Source: Pandoraea sputorum (lineage in GTDB: Bacteria; Pseudomonadota; Gammaproteobacteria; Burkholderiales; Burkholderiaceae). Taken from it: a DNA stretch of 64,000 nt. The stretch covers positions 496,001 through 560,000 of the forward strand of contig NZ_CP010431.2 of NCBI RefSeq assembly GCF_000814845.2. Direction: 5' to 3'. The stretch's first letter is position 1. Each line of letters opens with the position of its first letter. The translations under genes were made by a program, and so were the position numbers. This document shows positions 8,322 to 17,437 of the stretch, piece after piece. Under the pieces are notes generated by a model. It did not search any database. It was not told where the DNA came from and saw only the letters and a program-made list of their open reading frames with translations.

Positions 8322-8960
8322 ATGAACGCTCAGACTGAACGCTTCACCATCGACGGCCCGGTCGGCGCCATCGAAATCGCTATCGACCGCCCGGCCGGTG
8401 GGCCGGAAAATCTGCGCGGCATCACCCTCGTCGCGCACCCGCATCCGTTGTTCGGCGGCTCGCTCGACAACAAGGTGGCGCAGACGCTCGCGCGTGCTTT
8501 CGTCCAGCTCGGTTACGCCGTGGTGCGTCCGAACTTCCGTGGCGTGGGCAAGAGCGAAGGCGAACACGACAAGGGCATCGGCGAGCGCGACGACCTGATG
8601 GCCGTCATCGCCTGGATGCGTCAGCAACCGGGGTGGGAAACGCAACCGCTCGCACTGGCCGGATTCTCGTTCGGCACGTTCGTGCTGTCACACGTAGCCA
8701 AGGCACTCGAAGCCGCAGGTACGCCTGCCCAACGTCTGGTGTTCGTCGGCACGGCCGCGAGCAACTGGGACGTGGCGACCGTGCCGGCCGACACACTCGT
8801 CATCCACGGCGAAAAGGACGATACGGTGCCGTTGCAATCGGTGCTGGACTGGGCGCGTCCGCAAACCTTGCCCGTCGTGGTAATCCCCGGTGGCGAACAC
8901 TTTTTCCACGGCCTGTTACCGCTGCTGAAACAGATCGTGGTCGATGCGTGGCGTCATTGA
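8322..8960 (+). CDS. Alpha/beta-hydrolase of the COG2945 type
   Basis: A 212-residue single-domain alpha/beta-hydrolase. Visible features are HPHPLFGGSLDNKV near the N-terminus (oxyanion region), RPNFRGVGKSEG, the nucleophile elbow GFSFGT and, toward the end, IHGEKDDTVP and GGEHFFHG carrying the Asp and His of the triad. The substrate is unknown for this family. Start chosen at 8322 (MNAQTERF); an ATG at 8277 would add 15 residues without a good ribosome site. Confidence 0.82.
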   Translation: MNAQTERFTIDGPVGAIEIAIDRPAGGPENLRGITLVAHPHPLFGGSLDNKVAQTLARAFVQLGYAVVRPNFRGVGKSEGEHDKGIGERDDLMAVIAWMRQQPGWETQPLALAGFSFGTFVLSHVAKALEAAGTPAQRLVFVGTAASNWDVATVPADTLVIHGEKDDTVPLQSVLDWARPQTLPVVVIPGGEHFFHGLLPLLKQIVVDAWRH

Positions 8961-9034
8961 TACATCTGGCCCGAATTTCGGGGCGTTTCGTCTGACAGCG
9001 ACCCGCTTCGCTGGGGACGTCGGATGGCGACGGG

Positions 9035-9040
9035 TATAAT
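9035..9040 (+). promoter_or_regulatory. Candidate -10 element for the carboxypeptidase gene
   Basis: A consensus TATAAT in the 258-base spacer, about 180 bases before the start at 9219. No -35 at standard spacing is convincing. Confidence 0.35.
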
Positions 9041-9218
9041 TCGCCTCTGAACCTTGTCGTGCCGTGTCGGGTCTATTTCCCCGAACGGCATGGCTCCGGC
9101 GCTCCGGTGCCGCCGTCTTCTTCGCCGTGCCGCGCTCGCCAAAGCGTGGGTTGCACGGTGCCTTCAAGCGCAGATGCCTCTGAGTTTTGCTTCGCTCACT
9201 TCGTTTTTCTCATCGCCA

Positions 9219-10406
9219 ATGAAATTCAACGCTTCGCTGTCCCGTGCCGCCGCCGCCGCGGCGATTGTCGCTTGTGGCTCGCTTGCTACGCTTCCCGCTC
9301 GTGCTCAACAGATCCCGCCGCCGCCGATGTCGGCCAAGGCGTGGACCATCGTCGACGTCACCAGCGGTCAGGTGCTCGCCGCCGGTGACCCGGATGCCCG
9401 CGTGGAGCCGGCATCGCTCACGAAGATCATGACGACGTATCTGGTCTTCGAAGCCCTTCGCGACAAGCGCATCTCGATGGATCAGACCGTCATTCCGGGC
9501 GAGTCGGTTCGCAAGGTGGGTCGTGACGAATCGCGCATGTTCATCGAAGCCGGCAAGCCGGTCTCGGTGCGCGATCTGGTCTCGGGCATGATCATTCAGT
9601 CGGGTAACGACGCCTCCATCGCGCTGGCCGAACTCGTCGGTGGCTCGCAGCCGGGCTTCGTCGAGCTGATGAACCGCGCCGCGCAGCGTATGGGTCTGAA
9701 GAACACCCACTACACGAACGTCGACGGTCTGACCGACCCGCAGCACTACACGACGGTCGCCGACATCGCCACGTTGTCGACGCACATGATTCAGGACTTC
9801 CCCGAGTACTACAAGATTTACTCGGAGAAGAGCTTCACGTACAACAACATCCGCCAGCCGAACCGCAACCGTCTGCTGTCGCTCGACCCGACGGTCGATG
9901 GCCTGAAGACCGGCCACACCAAGGAAGCGGGCTACTGCCTCGTGTCGACGGCCTCGCGTCCGCTGCCGGGCGCGCCGGGCGTGAATCGTCGTGTGTTGTC
10001 GGTGGTCGTGGGTGAGCCGACCGAACGCGCGCGCGTGCAGGACAGTCTCTCCGCGCTGAACTACGGTTATCAGAACTTCGACACGTTGCGCGTGTACGGC
10101 GCGAATCAGGTCGTGGCCACGCCTAAGGTCTGGAAGGGCAAGGACAGCGAGCTGAAGATCGGCGTGAAGAAGGACACCTTCATCACTGTGCCGAAGGGCA
10201 CCGCCGACAAGATCAAGCCGCAGCTCGAACTGCGCGAGCCGCTGATCGCACCGATCGCCAACGGCGCGCAGGTCGGCACCGTCAAGGTCATGGCAGATGG
10301 CAAGCAACTGGCCGAATTCCCGGTCGTGGCGCTGGCCGACGTGGCGCAGGCCAGCTTCATCGGCCGTGCATGGGACGCCCTGCGTCTGATGTTCGTGAAG
10401 AAGTAA
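9219..10406 (+). CDS. D-alanyl-D-alanine carboxypeptidase (PBP5/6 family)
   Basis: Trims the terminal D-Ala from peptidoglycan pentapeptides in the periplasm. From the ATG at 9219 a Sec signal peptide ends near residue 29 (PARAQ). The three penicillin-binding signatures are complete: SLTK with Ser66 and Lys69, SGN at 128-130 and KTG at 230-232. The C-terminal beta domain (about 290-375) and an amphipathic tail ending FIGRAWDALRLMFVKK fit a membrane-attached PBP5/6 enzyme of normal length (395 aa). The longer frame opening at 9054 would hide the signal peptide, so it was not used. Followed by a D-amino-acid aminotransferase, a pairing common in Burkholderiales. Confidence 0.93.
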   Translation: MKFNASLSRAAAAAAIVACGSLATLPARAQQIPPPPMSAKAWTIVDVTSGQVLAAGDPDARVEPASLTKIMTTYLVFEALRDKRISMDQTVIPGESVRKVGRDESRMFIEAGKPVSVRDLVSGMIIQSGNDASIALAELVGGSQPGFVELMNRAAQRMGLKNTHYTNVDGLTDPQHYTTVADIATLSTHMIQDFPEYYKIYSEKSFTYNNIRQPNRNRLLSLDPTVDGLKTGHTKEAGYCLVSTASRPLPGAPGVNRRVLSVVVGEPTERARVQDSLSALNYGYQNFDTLRVYGANQVVATPKVWKGKDSELKIGVKKDTFITVPKGTADKIKPQLELREPLIAPIANGAQVGTVKVMADGKQLAEFPVVALADVAQASFIGRAWDALRLMFVKK

Positions 10407-10425
10407 TCGGGAAGCCATTCGCATC

Positions 10426-11274
10426 ATGAACAACCCCACCGTCTGGCTCAATGGCGAACTGATTGCGCTTGCCGATGCGAAGATTTCCGTCCTCGACCGA
10501 GGTTTCCTCTTCGGGGACGGGATCTACGAAGTCGTGCCGGTCTATCACGGCAAGCCGTTCCGTCTTGCGCAGCATCTCGACCGCCTGGAGCGCAGTCTCG
10601 CGGAAATCCGCATCGCGAACCCGTACACGCGTGCCGAATGGGAAGCCCTGTTCGCGCGTCTGTCGGCCACGTGTGCGGCCGATCCGCACAGCGTCTACGT
10701 GCAGGTCACGCGCGGTGTCGCGCCGCGTCAGCACACGTTCCCGAAGGACATCACGCCGACGGTGTTCGGCATCGCCACGCCGCTTACGCTGCCGAGCCGC
10801 GAGAAGGTGGAGCAGGGCGTCGGCGCGGTCACGCATGAAGACCGTCGCTGGCTGAACTGCCACATCAAGTCGACGTCGCTGCTGGGCAACGTGCTGATGG
10901 CGCAATACGCGGCCGATCACGAGGTGCAGGAGACGATCCAGTTCCGCGACGGGCTGCTGACGGAAGCGTCGTCGAGCAACGTGTGGGTGATCAAGCACGG
11001 TGCAATGGCCGCGCCGCAGCGCGATAATCGGATTCTCGAAGGCATTCGCTACGGCGCGCTGGAGTCGTTCGCGCAGGAATGCGGTATCGCCTTCGAGGAG
11101 CGTGCGGTGAGCGAAGCGGAAGTGCGCGACGCCGACGAACTGCTGATTACGTCTGCCACGAAGGAAGTGCTTGCCGTGGTTACGCTCGACGGCAAGCCGG
11201 TGGGCGACGGCAAACCGGGCCCCGTCTTCCGCGCGCTTTATGCGGCGTATCAACGCGCCAAGGAGGCACTATGA
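10426..11274 (+). CDS. dat: D-amino-acid aminotransferase (class IV PLP enzyme)
   Basis: Interconverts D-alanine and D-glutamate through 2-oxo acids. The fold-type IV pattern is clear: LDRGFLFGDGIYEV at the N-terminus, the PLP lysine in CHIKSTSLLGNVL, and EASSSNVWVI followed by the phosphate-binding ILEGIRYGAL and LITSATKEV. At 282 residues it has the usual size. It lies 19 bases after the carboxypeptidase and overlaps ybeD by 4 bases (ATGA), so the three form one operon linking D-Ala metabolism and lipoate genes. Confidence 0.9.
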   Translation: MNNPTVWLNGELIALADAKISVLDRGFLFGDGIYEVVPVYHGKPFRLAQHLDRLERSLAEIRIANPYTRAEWEALFARLSATCAADPHSVYVQVTRGVAPRQHTFPKDITPTVFGIATPLTLPSREKVEQGVGAVTHEDRRWLNCHIKSTSLLGNVLMAQYAADHEVQETIQFRDGLLTEASSSNVWVIKHGAMAAPQRDNRILEGIRYGALESFAQECGIAFEERAVSEAEVRDADELLITSATKEVLAVVTLDGKPVGDGKPGPVFRALYAAYQRAKEAL

Positions 11275-11540
11275 CGGAAGAGAAGAAGAGCCTGATCGAG
11301 TTTCCGTGCGACTTCCCCATCAAGGTGATGGGGCATGCGCAGGATGGCTTCGCGCAGGCCATCGTGGAATTGCTGCGCGAGTTCGATGCGCAGTTCGACG
11401 CGGCGACCGTGGAAATGCGTCCGTCCAGCACGGGTAAGTATCTCGGTCTGACCGTGACGGTGCGCGCGCATTCGCAGGCGCACCTCGATGACATTTACCG
11501 CAAGCTGACGTCCCATCCGATGGTGAAGGTGGTGCTGTAA
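11271..11540 (+). CDS. ybeD: YbeD/DUF493 family protein
   Basis: A small (89 aa) ACT-like ferredoxin-fold protein: FPCDFPIKVMG at the N-terminus and GKYLGLTVTVRAHSQ in the core match YbeD. In many proteobacteria ybeD sits directly upstream of lipB-lipA, and here it is followed about 2.8 kb later by lipB-lipA with three unrelated genes in between. Its biochemical role is not firmly known. Start overlaps the aminotransferase stop. Confidence 0.9.
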   Translation: MTEEKKSLIEFPCDFPIKVMGHAQDGFAQAIVELLREFDAQFDAATVEMRPSSTGKYLGLTVTVRAHSQAHLDDIYRKLTSHPMVKVVL

Positions 11541-11614
11541 GCGACGTAGTACCGACGCGTGCCTGAGATTGCCTGTGATGGCGTGAGGCGCGCGTCTTCC
11601 GATCTCCGGATCGA

Positions 11615-12655
11615 TCAGGCGTGCGTCGGTGCCCCGTCGTCGGGCAACTTCGCGGGGTCGAGACCCAGTTGCGCGTCAGTCGCCATCTCCCCCGCCGTCG
11701 CGGCCATCCCGGCCGCCAGCGCAGCACGGCTCGGCTTGGTCGGACGCTGCCGCGTGTCCTTGACCAGCTCGAACGCCGCCACTTCCTCCAGAAACCACGT
11801 TCTGAACGCCTGTACGCGTTTCGTCTCCAGCGCGGCCAGCGGACACACGAAGAAGTAATCCCATTCGCAAGGCGTATCGACGTCGGACAGCCGCACGAGG
11901 CGTCCCGCCATGATGTCGCCCACCGCGAGCGAACGACGCACCAGCGCCACCCCCTGACCGACGATAGCGGCCTGCGAGAGCATGCCGGAATCCTCGTACA
12001 TCATCCCTTGCATCGGCTCGGGGATGTCGAAGCCTGCGGACGCGAACCATGGGGCCCACGGCTCATCTTGCGAGCGCAGCAACGTACTGTGGCGAAATTC
12101 GTCGGCGGTCTGCGGCAGCCTGCCACCGTTATAGGACGGACTGCACGCGGGGAAAAAGACGTCGTCGAGCACCTTCTCGATGTGCAGCCCCGGCCAGTTG
12201 CCCTTGCCCATACGAAGGGCGACGTCGACGTCGTCGCGCTCGAAATCGGTCAACTGCGCGCTGCATCGCAACTCCACTTCCAGTTCCGGATGGCGGTCGA
12301 TGAAGCGGCCGATGCGCGGCGTGAGCCAGCGGCTGGCAAACGACGGCATGGTGGTGAGCACCAGACGCCGCTCGCTGCGCGTGCCCGCTTGCAGCTTGCG
12401 TGTGGCCTGCGCAATGTCGGTGAGGGCGGCGCGGATCGACGCTGCGTACTGACGCCCCGCGAGCGTGATGCTGATGCGCTTGCCGTTGCGGGTGAAAAGC
12501 GTGGTGCCCAGCTCCTGCTCCAGCGCACGAATCTGATGGCTGATTGCGCCGTGCGTGACGAACAATTCTTCCGCCGCACGGGAAAAGCTCTCCAGGCGGG
12601 CAGCCGCCTCGAAGGCGCGCAAGGCGCTTAGGTTGGGAAGTCTCCGAAGGTCCAT
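11615..12655 (-). CDS. LysR-family transcriptional regulator, GcvA-like
   Basis: 346 residues. The N-terminal winged helix reads LSALRAFEAAARLESFSRAA then HGAISHQIRALEQELG, the pattern of the GcvA subgroup. The effector domain follows (about 95-300) with VDVALRMGKGNWPGL and GQGVALVRRSL. The last 35 residues are an Ala-rich extension beyond the usual family end. It is divergent from the DUF2917 gene with only 100 bases between them, the standard arrangement for a LysR regulator and its target. It probably controls 12756-13088 and perhaps the downstream EamA gene. Confidence 0.88.
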   Translation of the reverse strand: MDLRRLPNLSALRAFEAAARLESFSRAAEELFVTHGAISHQIRALEQELGTTLFTRNGKRISITLAGRQYAASIRAALTDIAQATRKLQAGTRSERRLVLTTMPSFASRWLTPRIGRFIDRHPELEVELRCSAQLTDFERDDVDVALRMGKGNWPGLHIEKVLDDVFFPACSPSYNGGRLPQTADEFRHSTLLRSQDEPWAPWFASAGFDIPEPMQGMMYEDSGMLSQAAIVGQGVALVRRSLAVGDIMAGRLVRLSDVDTPCEWDYFFVCPLAALETKRVQAFRTWFLEEVAAFELVKDTRQRPTKPSRAALAAGMAATAGEMATDAQLGLDPAKLPDDGAPTHA

Positions 12656-12755
12656 GTGAGCTCTATTCGCAAGGCCGTGAAAATATGTCGTTTGGTGCGG
12701 CGCCTGCCAGTCCCTATGATTCAGTCATTGTCTCGCACTGAGTGGGGGTCGTAAA

Positions 12756-13088
12756 ATGCAAAACAATTTGACAAAGGTTCAGTACTTCTACGGTCTTCGC
12801 CCGGGCGAAGTGGTCACGCTCGATCTGCATCATGAGCATACGCTCGTCGCACGTGGCTCGTCGGTCTGGGTGACGCGTGCCGGCGATCCGCGCGATTACT
12901 GGCTCACGCCGGGGCAGCGTATGGCCGTCGAGCCGGGGCGCCGCTACTGGGTGTCTGCGGATACGCCCGCCGAGGCTCAGCTGGAGCGCGAAGTCTCGCG
13001 TCGCTTTCCGGTGATGCGCCTGCTTCGCAAGTGGCTGGCTGGCCGTCGGGCGGCGCGTGAAGCGAACTCCTGCACCTGCGCAGCCTGA
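12756..13088 (+). CDS. DUF2917 domain protein
   Basis: 110-residue cytosolic protein recognised by the pattern YGLRPGEVVTLDL then GSSVWVTRAGDPRDYWLTPGQ, typical of DUF2917, a cupin-like beta family of unknown function common in Burkholderiales. The C-terminus is basic and ends in a Cys-containing tail (CTCAA). Divergent from the LysR gene at 11615-12655. Confidence 0.8.
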   Translation: MQNNLTKVQYFYGLRPGEVVTLDLHHEHTLVARGSSVWVTRAGDPRDYWLTPGQRMAVEPGRRYWVSADTPAEAQLEREVSRRFPVMRLLRKWLAGRRAAREANSCTCAA

Positions 13089-13293
13089 TATCACTGGCAA
13101 TCCGATCGATGTGCCGGGCTCCGGCCCGTGAAATCCACGCGCTCTATGGCGATAGTCGCCGGACGAGCGCGTGTTTCGTTTGGGCCGCGGAAGTCCGACC
13201 CTCGGTGCTGTTAATCGAATTCACAACAAGACGCGCAATAATCGAGTCAAAATCACAGCGATAACGCGTCGAAACAAGAGAAGTCGTCCCCCG

Positions 13294-14229
13294 ATGAGCC
13301 AAGCTTCGCCCCCCGCCCCGGTGCCATCTTCCGCCATGCCGAACCCGCAAGCCGACGAACGCCTTGGGCGTTTGCTGATGATTGCCGCAATGGTGATCTC
13401 CGGCACGATCGGTTACTTCGTGCTTATGTCGGGCCAGCCGGCGCTCAATGTGGTGTTCTTCCGCTGCCTGATCGGTGCGCTCAGCCTGTGCGGCTGGTGT
13501 GCGCTTCGCGGTTACTGGCGCGGGTTCCGAATGACTCGCTGGCAAGTGGTGAATGTGACGCTCGGGGCCATCACGCTCGTCTCGAACTGGTATTTCCTGT
13601 TCACGGCCTACCGGCTGACCTCGGTCGGTATTACGACTGTCGTCTACAACGTTCAGCCGTTCCTGCTGGTGCTCGCCAGTGTGATCGTCACGCGCGAGCG
13701 GCCGTCGCTGGCCACGCTGGGCTGTCTGGGTGTGGCGTTCGCCGGGCTGGTGATCCTGGCCGAGCCCGGTGGCGTGCATGGCGCGGGTTATCTGATCGGC
13801 GTGGCGAGTGCGCTGGCTGCTGCGTCGCTCTACGCCGCGACCACGCTTTTCACGAAGAAGCTGGCCGGGACGATTCGTCCCGAGATCATCGCCGCGCTGC
13901 ATATGGTCATCGGTGCGGTCGTTTTCGTCTGGATGGCGGACTTCCAGCATTTGCCGTCTGCACCGCGTGAGGTCGGCGCCATCGTCACGCTGGGCCTATT
14001 CCACACGACGTTCATGTATTTGTTGCTCTACGGGGCGTTTCAGAAGGCATCGACGTCGAGTCTGGCGGTGTTCGGCTTCGTCTACCCCGTGGTGGCCGTG
14101 GCGGTGGACTTCCTGGCGTTCGGCATCGTGCTGCATCCAACGCAGTGGCTGGGCGGCGTGATGATTCTGCTCGCGGCCGGGTGGTATGCCCGGGGTCTGG
14201 GCGCCGCATCTGCCCGAAAGGCGGCCTGA
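13294..14229 (+). CDS. EamA/DMT-family transporter
   Basis: 311-residue inner-membrane protein with about ten hydrophobic helices in two EamA repeats, for example FFRCLIGALSLCGWCAL in the first half and ASTSSLAVFGFVYPVVAV in the second. DMT transporters usually export amino acids or related metabolites; the substrate is not readable. The ATG at 13294 was chosen because the preceding 41 codons of open frame have no homology look. It stands between the DUF2917 gene and lipB and is not part of the usual lipB neighbourhood. Confidence 0.8.
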   Translation: MSQASPPAPVPSSAMPNPQADERLGRLLMIAAMVISGTIGYFVLMSGQPALNVVFFRCLIGALSLCGWCALRGYWRGFRMTRWQVVNVTLGAITLVSNWYFLFTAYRLTSVGITTVVYNVQPFLLVLASVIVTRERPSLATLGCLGVAFAGLVILAEPGGVHGAGYLIGVASALAAASLYAATTLFTKKLAGTIRPEIIAALHMVIGAVVFVWMADFQHLPSAPREVGAIVTLGLFHTTFMYLLLYGAFQKASTSSLAVFGFVYPVVAVAVDFLAFGIVLHPTQWLGGVMILLAAGWYARGLGAASARKAA

Positions 14230-14337
14230 GCTTCCGGATCTCTCGGCGTTGTCCGTTGCGGCCGGGCAACACCGGGCGCAGCGCCTTGCGGGCGTGGCTT
14301 CGAGCAAGACTGGCGTGGTTTCGCTAAAATTGCGTCC

Positions 14338-15051
14338 ATGACCTCCCCGATCGAAGTTTGCTGGCGCGGCATCGAAGACTACGCCACCTCGTTCGACGCC
14401 ATGCGCGCGTACACCGACGCGCGTGGCTCGCACGGCCCCGACCAGCTCTGGATCGTCCAGCATCCGCCCGTCTACACGCTCGGACTCGCCGGCGATCCCG
14501 CTCACCTGCTCGTTGCCAACACCGGTATTCCGCTCGTCAAAGTCGACCGAGGCGGCCAGATCACGTATCACGGCCCCGGTCAGGTGGTGATCTATCTGCT
14601 GGTGGACCTTCGACGCCGCAAGCTCGGCGTACGTGAAATGGTGCGTCTCATCGAGCAGGCCGTGATCGACACCCTTGGAGCGTATAATCTCGACGTTGAG
14701 CGCCATGCCGGCGCGCCGGGTATCTATGTGAGCCCGGGCGACGGCACTGTGGCGCATGCCGGCGCGAAAATCGCTGCGCTCGGGTTGAAAATCCGCAATG
14801 GCTGCAGTTATCACGGCGTTTCGCTGAACGTCGCGATGGATCTGCGTCCGTTCGACTGGATCAATCCGTGCGGTTACGCCGGTTTGCAAACCGTAGACAT
14901 GGCCACGCTAGGCGTGGCTCCCCGCTGGGACGAAGTGGCCGCGCGACTGGCGCAGCAACTCGGTCATCACCTCGAACAGCACCCCGCGACGACAGTTGCC
15001 GCGCCGCAGGCCGATACGAATTCGGCCGCCAGCGCAGACGCCGCCGCCTGA
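14338..15051 (+). CDS. lipB: Octanoyl-[ACP]:protein N-octanoyltransferase
   Basis: Transfers octanoate from ACP to lipoyl domains, the first step of lipoate assembly. The catalytic Cys178 is in WINPCGYAG and Lys144 in [24 protein letters not shown] is the substrate-binding motif. Length 237 is normal, with a Thr/Ala-rich tail. TAAAAT at 14325-14330 is a possible -10 but would leave almost no leader. Followed 24 bases later by lipA. Confidence 0.95.
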   Translation: MTSPIEVCWRGIEDYATSFDAMRAYTDARGSHGPDQLWIVQHPPVYTLGLAGDPAHLLVANTGIPLVKVDRGGQITYHGPGQVVIYLLVDLRRRKLGVREMVRLIEQAVIDTLGAYNLDVERHAGAPGIYVSPGDGTVAHAGAKIAALGLKIRNGCSYHGVSLNVAMDLRPFDWINPCGYAGLQTVDMATLGVAPRWDEVAARLAQQLGHHLEQHPATTVAAPQADTNSAASADAAA

Positions 15052-15075
15052 TTGGACGCCTGGAAAGCCCCCATC

Positions 15076-16083
15076 ATGACCACCGTGACTCAGAACGACA
15101 GCACGAACAAAGAAGTTCGCACGATCGACGGCGATTACGACGCCACCGCGAAGCAGAAGTCGCAAGCCAAGACGGCGCGCATTCCGATCAAGATCGTGCC
15201 GATCGAGCGCCTGAAGAAGCCGGACTGGATTCGCGTGAAGGCGGCCACTCACACCTCCCGTTTCTACGAGATCAAGCAGATTCTGCGCGAGCATAATCTG
15301 CATACGGTCTGTGAAGAGGCGAGCTGCCCGAACATCGGTGAGTGCTTCGGCAAGGGCACGGCCACGTTCATGATCATGGGCGACAAGTGCACGCGCCGCT
15401 GCCCGTTCTGCGACGTCGGCCACGGTCGCCCCGACCCCCTGGACGTCGACGAGCCGCTGAACCTTGCGAAGACCATCGCCGCAATGCGTCTGAAGTACGT
15501 CGTGATCACCAGCGTGGACCGCGACGATCTGCGCGACGGCGGTGCTCAGCACTTCGTCGATTGCATCCGCCACGTGCGCGAGCTGTCGCCGTCGACCCGC
15601 ATCGAAATCCTGACGCCGGACTTCCGCGCGCGTCTCGACCGCGCGCTGGGCATTCTCAATGCCGCACCGCCCGACGTGATGAACCACAACCTCGAAACGG
15701 TGCCGCGTCTGTATAAGGAAGCGCGCCCCGGCTCGGACTACCAGCACTCGCTCACGCTCCTCAAGGAGTTCAAGGCGCAGCATCCGGACGTCTCGACGAA
15801 GTCGGGCCTGATGGTCGGTCTGGGCGAGACGGACGAAGAAATTCTTCAGGTGATGCGCGACATGCGCGCGCACAACGTCGACATGCTCACGATCGGTCAG
15901 TACCTGCAACCGTCGGAGCACCACCTGCCGGTGCGCCGTTACGTGACGCCCGACACGTTCAAGATGTTCGAGGAAGAAGCGTACAAGATGGGCTTCACTC
16001 ATGCGGCCGTAGGTGCGATGGTGCGCTCGAGCTATCACGCCGACGTGCAGGCGCACGAAGCAGGCGTGGCCGACGCCATCTGA
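15076..16083 (+). CDS. lipA: Lipoyl synthase (radical SAM)
   Basis: Inserts two sulfurs into octanoyl groups to form lipoyl cofactors. Both [4Fe-4S] sites are complete: auxiliary cluster Cys79, Cys84 and Cys90 ([12 protein letters not shown]) and radical-SAM cluster Cys105, Cys109 and Cys112 (CTRRCPFC). The ATG at 15076 is used; the frame is open from a TTG at 15052 but that adds residues outside the family alignment. It is the last gene of lipB-lipA and is followed by the terminator at 16129. Confidence 0.96.
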   Translation: MTTVTQNDSTNKEVRTIDGDYDATAKQKSQAKTARIPIKIVPIERLKKPDWIRVKAATHTSRFYEIKQILREHNLHTVCEEASCPNIGECFGKGTATFMIMGDKCTRRCPFCDVGHGRPDPLDVDEPLNLAKTIAAMRLKYVVITSVDRDDLRDGGAQHFVDCIRHVRELSPSTRIEILTPDFRARLDRALGILNAAPPDVMNHNLETVPRLYKEARPGSDYQHSLTLLKEFKAQHPDVSTKSGLMVGLGETDEEILQVMRDMRAHNVDMLTIGQYLQPSEHHLPVRRYVTPDTFKMFEEEAYKMGFTHAAVGAMVRSSYHADVQAHEAGVADAI

Positions 16084-16128
16084 GCAGAATCCTTCGGACC
16101 ACTCGTCCGGACGGAAGCATCACGAAAG

Positions 16129-16157
16129 CGGATCGTCGACAGACGGTCCGTTTTTTT
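16129..16157 (+). terminator. Rho-independent terminator after lipA
   Basis: CGGATCG (16129-16135) pairs with CGGTCCG (16144-16150), one G-T wobble, followed by seven T at 16151-16157. Confidence 0.8.
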
Positions 16158-16551
16158 CGTCCGTACCCCCCATGCGCTTGCGTGTTGAACGGGCAATGAA
16201 CCCGTCTATGACCCCCTCCAAGCGTTAGCCAGACGCCCACACTCGATTACGGGACGTCACAAGTCGCTCCTGGTTTAGTAGCCGATACGCGCCACAGGCA
16301 TCCCCCGGATGCCGACTAACGCGGCCGAATGCCTACGATACGCGCCGTCATTTGCAATGATCGTCGCCGAACGGCCAGCGTTACCCCCATGCGCCTGCTT
16401 TATCTCCCTCGAAATATGTTGTAACAACCGTCACCTTGTGGCGCCGGGTGCGTTGTTCCAGAATATTGAAACTTTGTTTTGCTTGGCAAAACACTGCGCA
16501 CGTCATGGTTATTGGGCGAGCGGATGTTCCGGATGCACGCCAGGAGGCAGC
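16158..16551. promoter_or_regulatory. Intergenic leader of the amidohydrolase-IclR pair with three palindromes
   Basis: No gene is seen here. Three dyads stand out: GGCATCC-CCC-GGATGCC at 16297-16313, GTTGTAACAAC at 16418-16428 and GTTTTGC-TTG-GCAAAAC at 16476-16492. The last, about 60 bases before the start, is the best operator candidate. Which regulator binds is unknown; autoregulation by the IclR protein is possible. Confidence 0.4.
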
Positions 16552-17436
16552 ATGTCCCGTCAGGTCACTGAGGGCCGATTTTTCGTTGAGGCACCGCAAG
16601 GTGGCGCAATGCGCCACGGGGGGCACTTGCCTCTGGTGATCGACGCGCCTCACAGTGGTCATGTGTTACCGCCGGACTTCGACACGATTGCCCCGACAGC
16701 CGCGATCCTCGCTTGTGGCGACGCCTACGTCGACGAACTCTGGTCCGTCGCGACGCGTCACGGCGCGACGCTCGTCGCGGCGCTTTTCCCGCGCGCCTAC
16801 ATCGACCCGAATCGCGCCGAGCACGACATCGACCCCGAATTGCTGGCGAGCCTGTGGCCACACGATGCGCGTCCGCAAGGGTATAGCGAGCGTGGCGTCG
16901 GACTGCTGCACCGCTTTGCTGCCCCAAACGTACCGCTCTACGACCGCCGCCTGACGGTGGCGGAAGTCGAGCGACGGATTCACGATTACTACCTGCCGTA
17001 CCGCCACGCGTTGCGCGATGCACTCGATTCGGCGTGGCAGCGTCACGGCGTGGTCTGGCATCTGGACTGTCATTCGATGCGTTCGCGCGGCGGGGCACTC
17101 GATCCCGATGCCGGTATGGCGCGCCCGGACGTACTGGTGAGCGACGGGGACGGCACCACCGCAGACCCCGCGTTTTCACGCTGGGTGATGGCTGAATTCA
17201 CGCGTCTCGGATTTCGTACGGCCTACAACGTGCCGTATCGGGGAGGCGATCTCGTGCGTCATTTCGGACGCCCCGCCGAGCGGCGTCACAGCGTGCAGAT
17301 CGAACTGAATCAGGCGCTTTATCTGAATGAATCTAACGGCGAAAAGCATGACGGCTTTTCGACGCTGCAATCGCAACTTGGCCAATTTGCGGCGGCGCTT
17401 GCCGCCTATGCCGAACAACATAGCGAGGAAGTTTGA
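16552..17436 (+). CDS. N-formylglutamate amidohydrolase-like protein
   Basis: 294-residue hydrolase of the N-formylglutamate amidohydrolase family, recognised by LPLVIDAPHSGHVLPPDF, the acidic-aromatic segment YVDELW, YIDPNRAEHDID and HLDCHSM, which together supply metal and substrate ligands. In histidine degradation this enzyme (HutG) releases glutamate and formate, but no hut genes are near. The gene is instead coupled to an IclR regulator one base after its stop and precedes an ABC importer, so it may act on an imported N-acyl compound. Start at ATG 16552 is fixed by AGGAGG at 16542-16547. Confidence 0.8.
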   Translation: MSRQVTEGRFFVEAPQGGAMRHGGHLPLVIDAPHSGHVLPPDFDTIAPTAAILACGDAYVDELWSVATRHGATLVAALFPRAYIDPNRAEHDIDPELLASLWPHDARPQGYSERGVGLLHRFAAPNVPLYDRRLTVAEVERRIHDYYLPYRHALRDALDSAWQRHGVVWHLDCHSMRSRGGALDPDAGMARPDVLVSDGDGTTADPAFSRWVMAEFTRLGFRTAYNVPYRGGDLVRHFGRPAERRHSVQIELNQALYLNESNGEKHDGFSTLQSQLGQFAAALAAYAEQHSEEV

Positions 17437-17437
17437 G

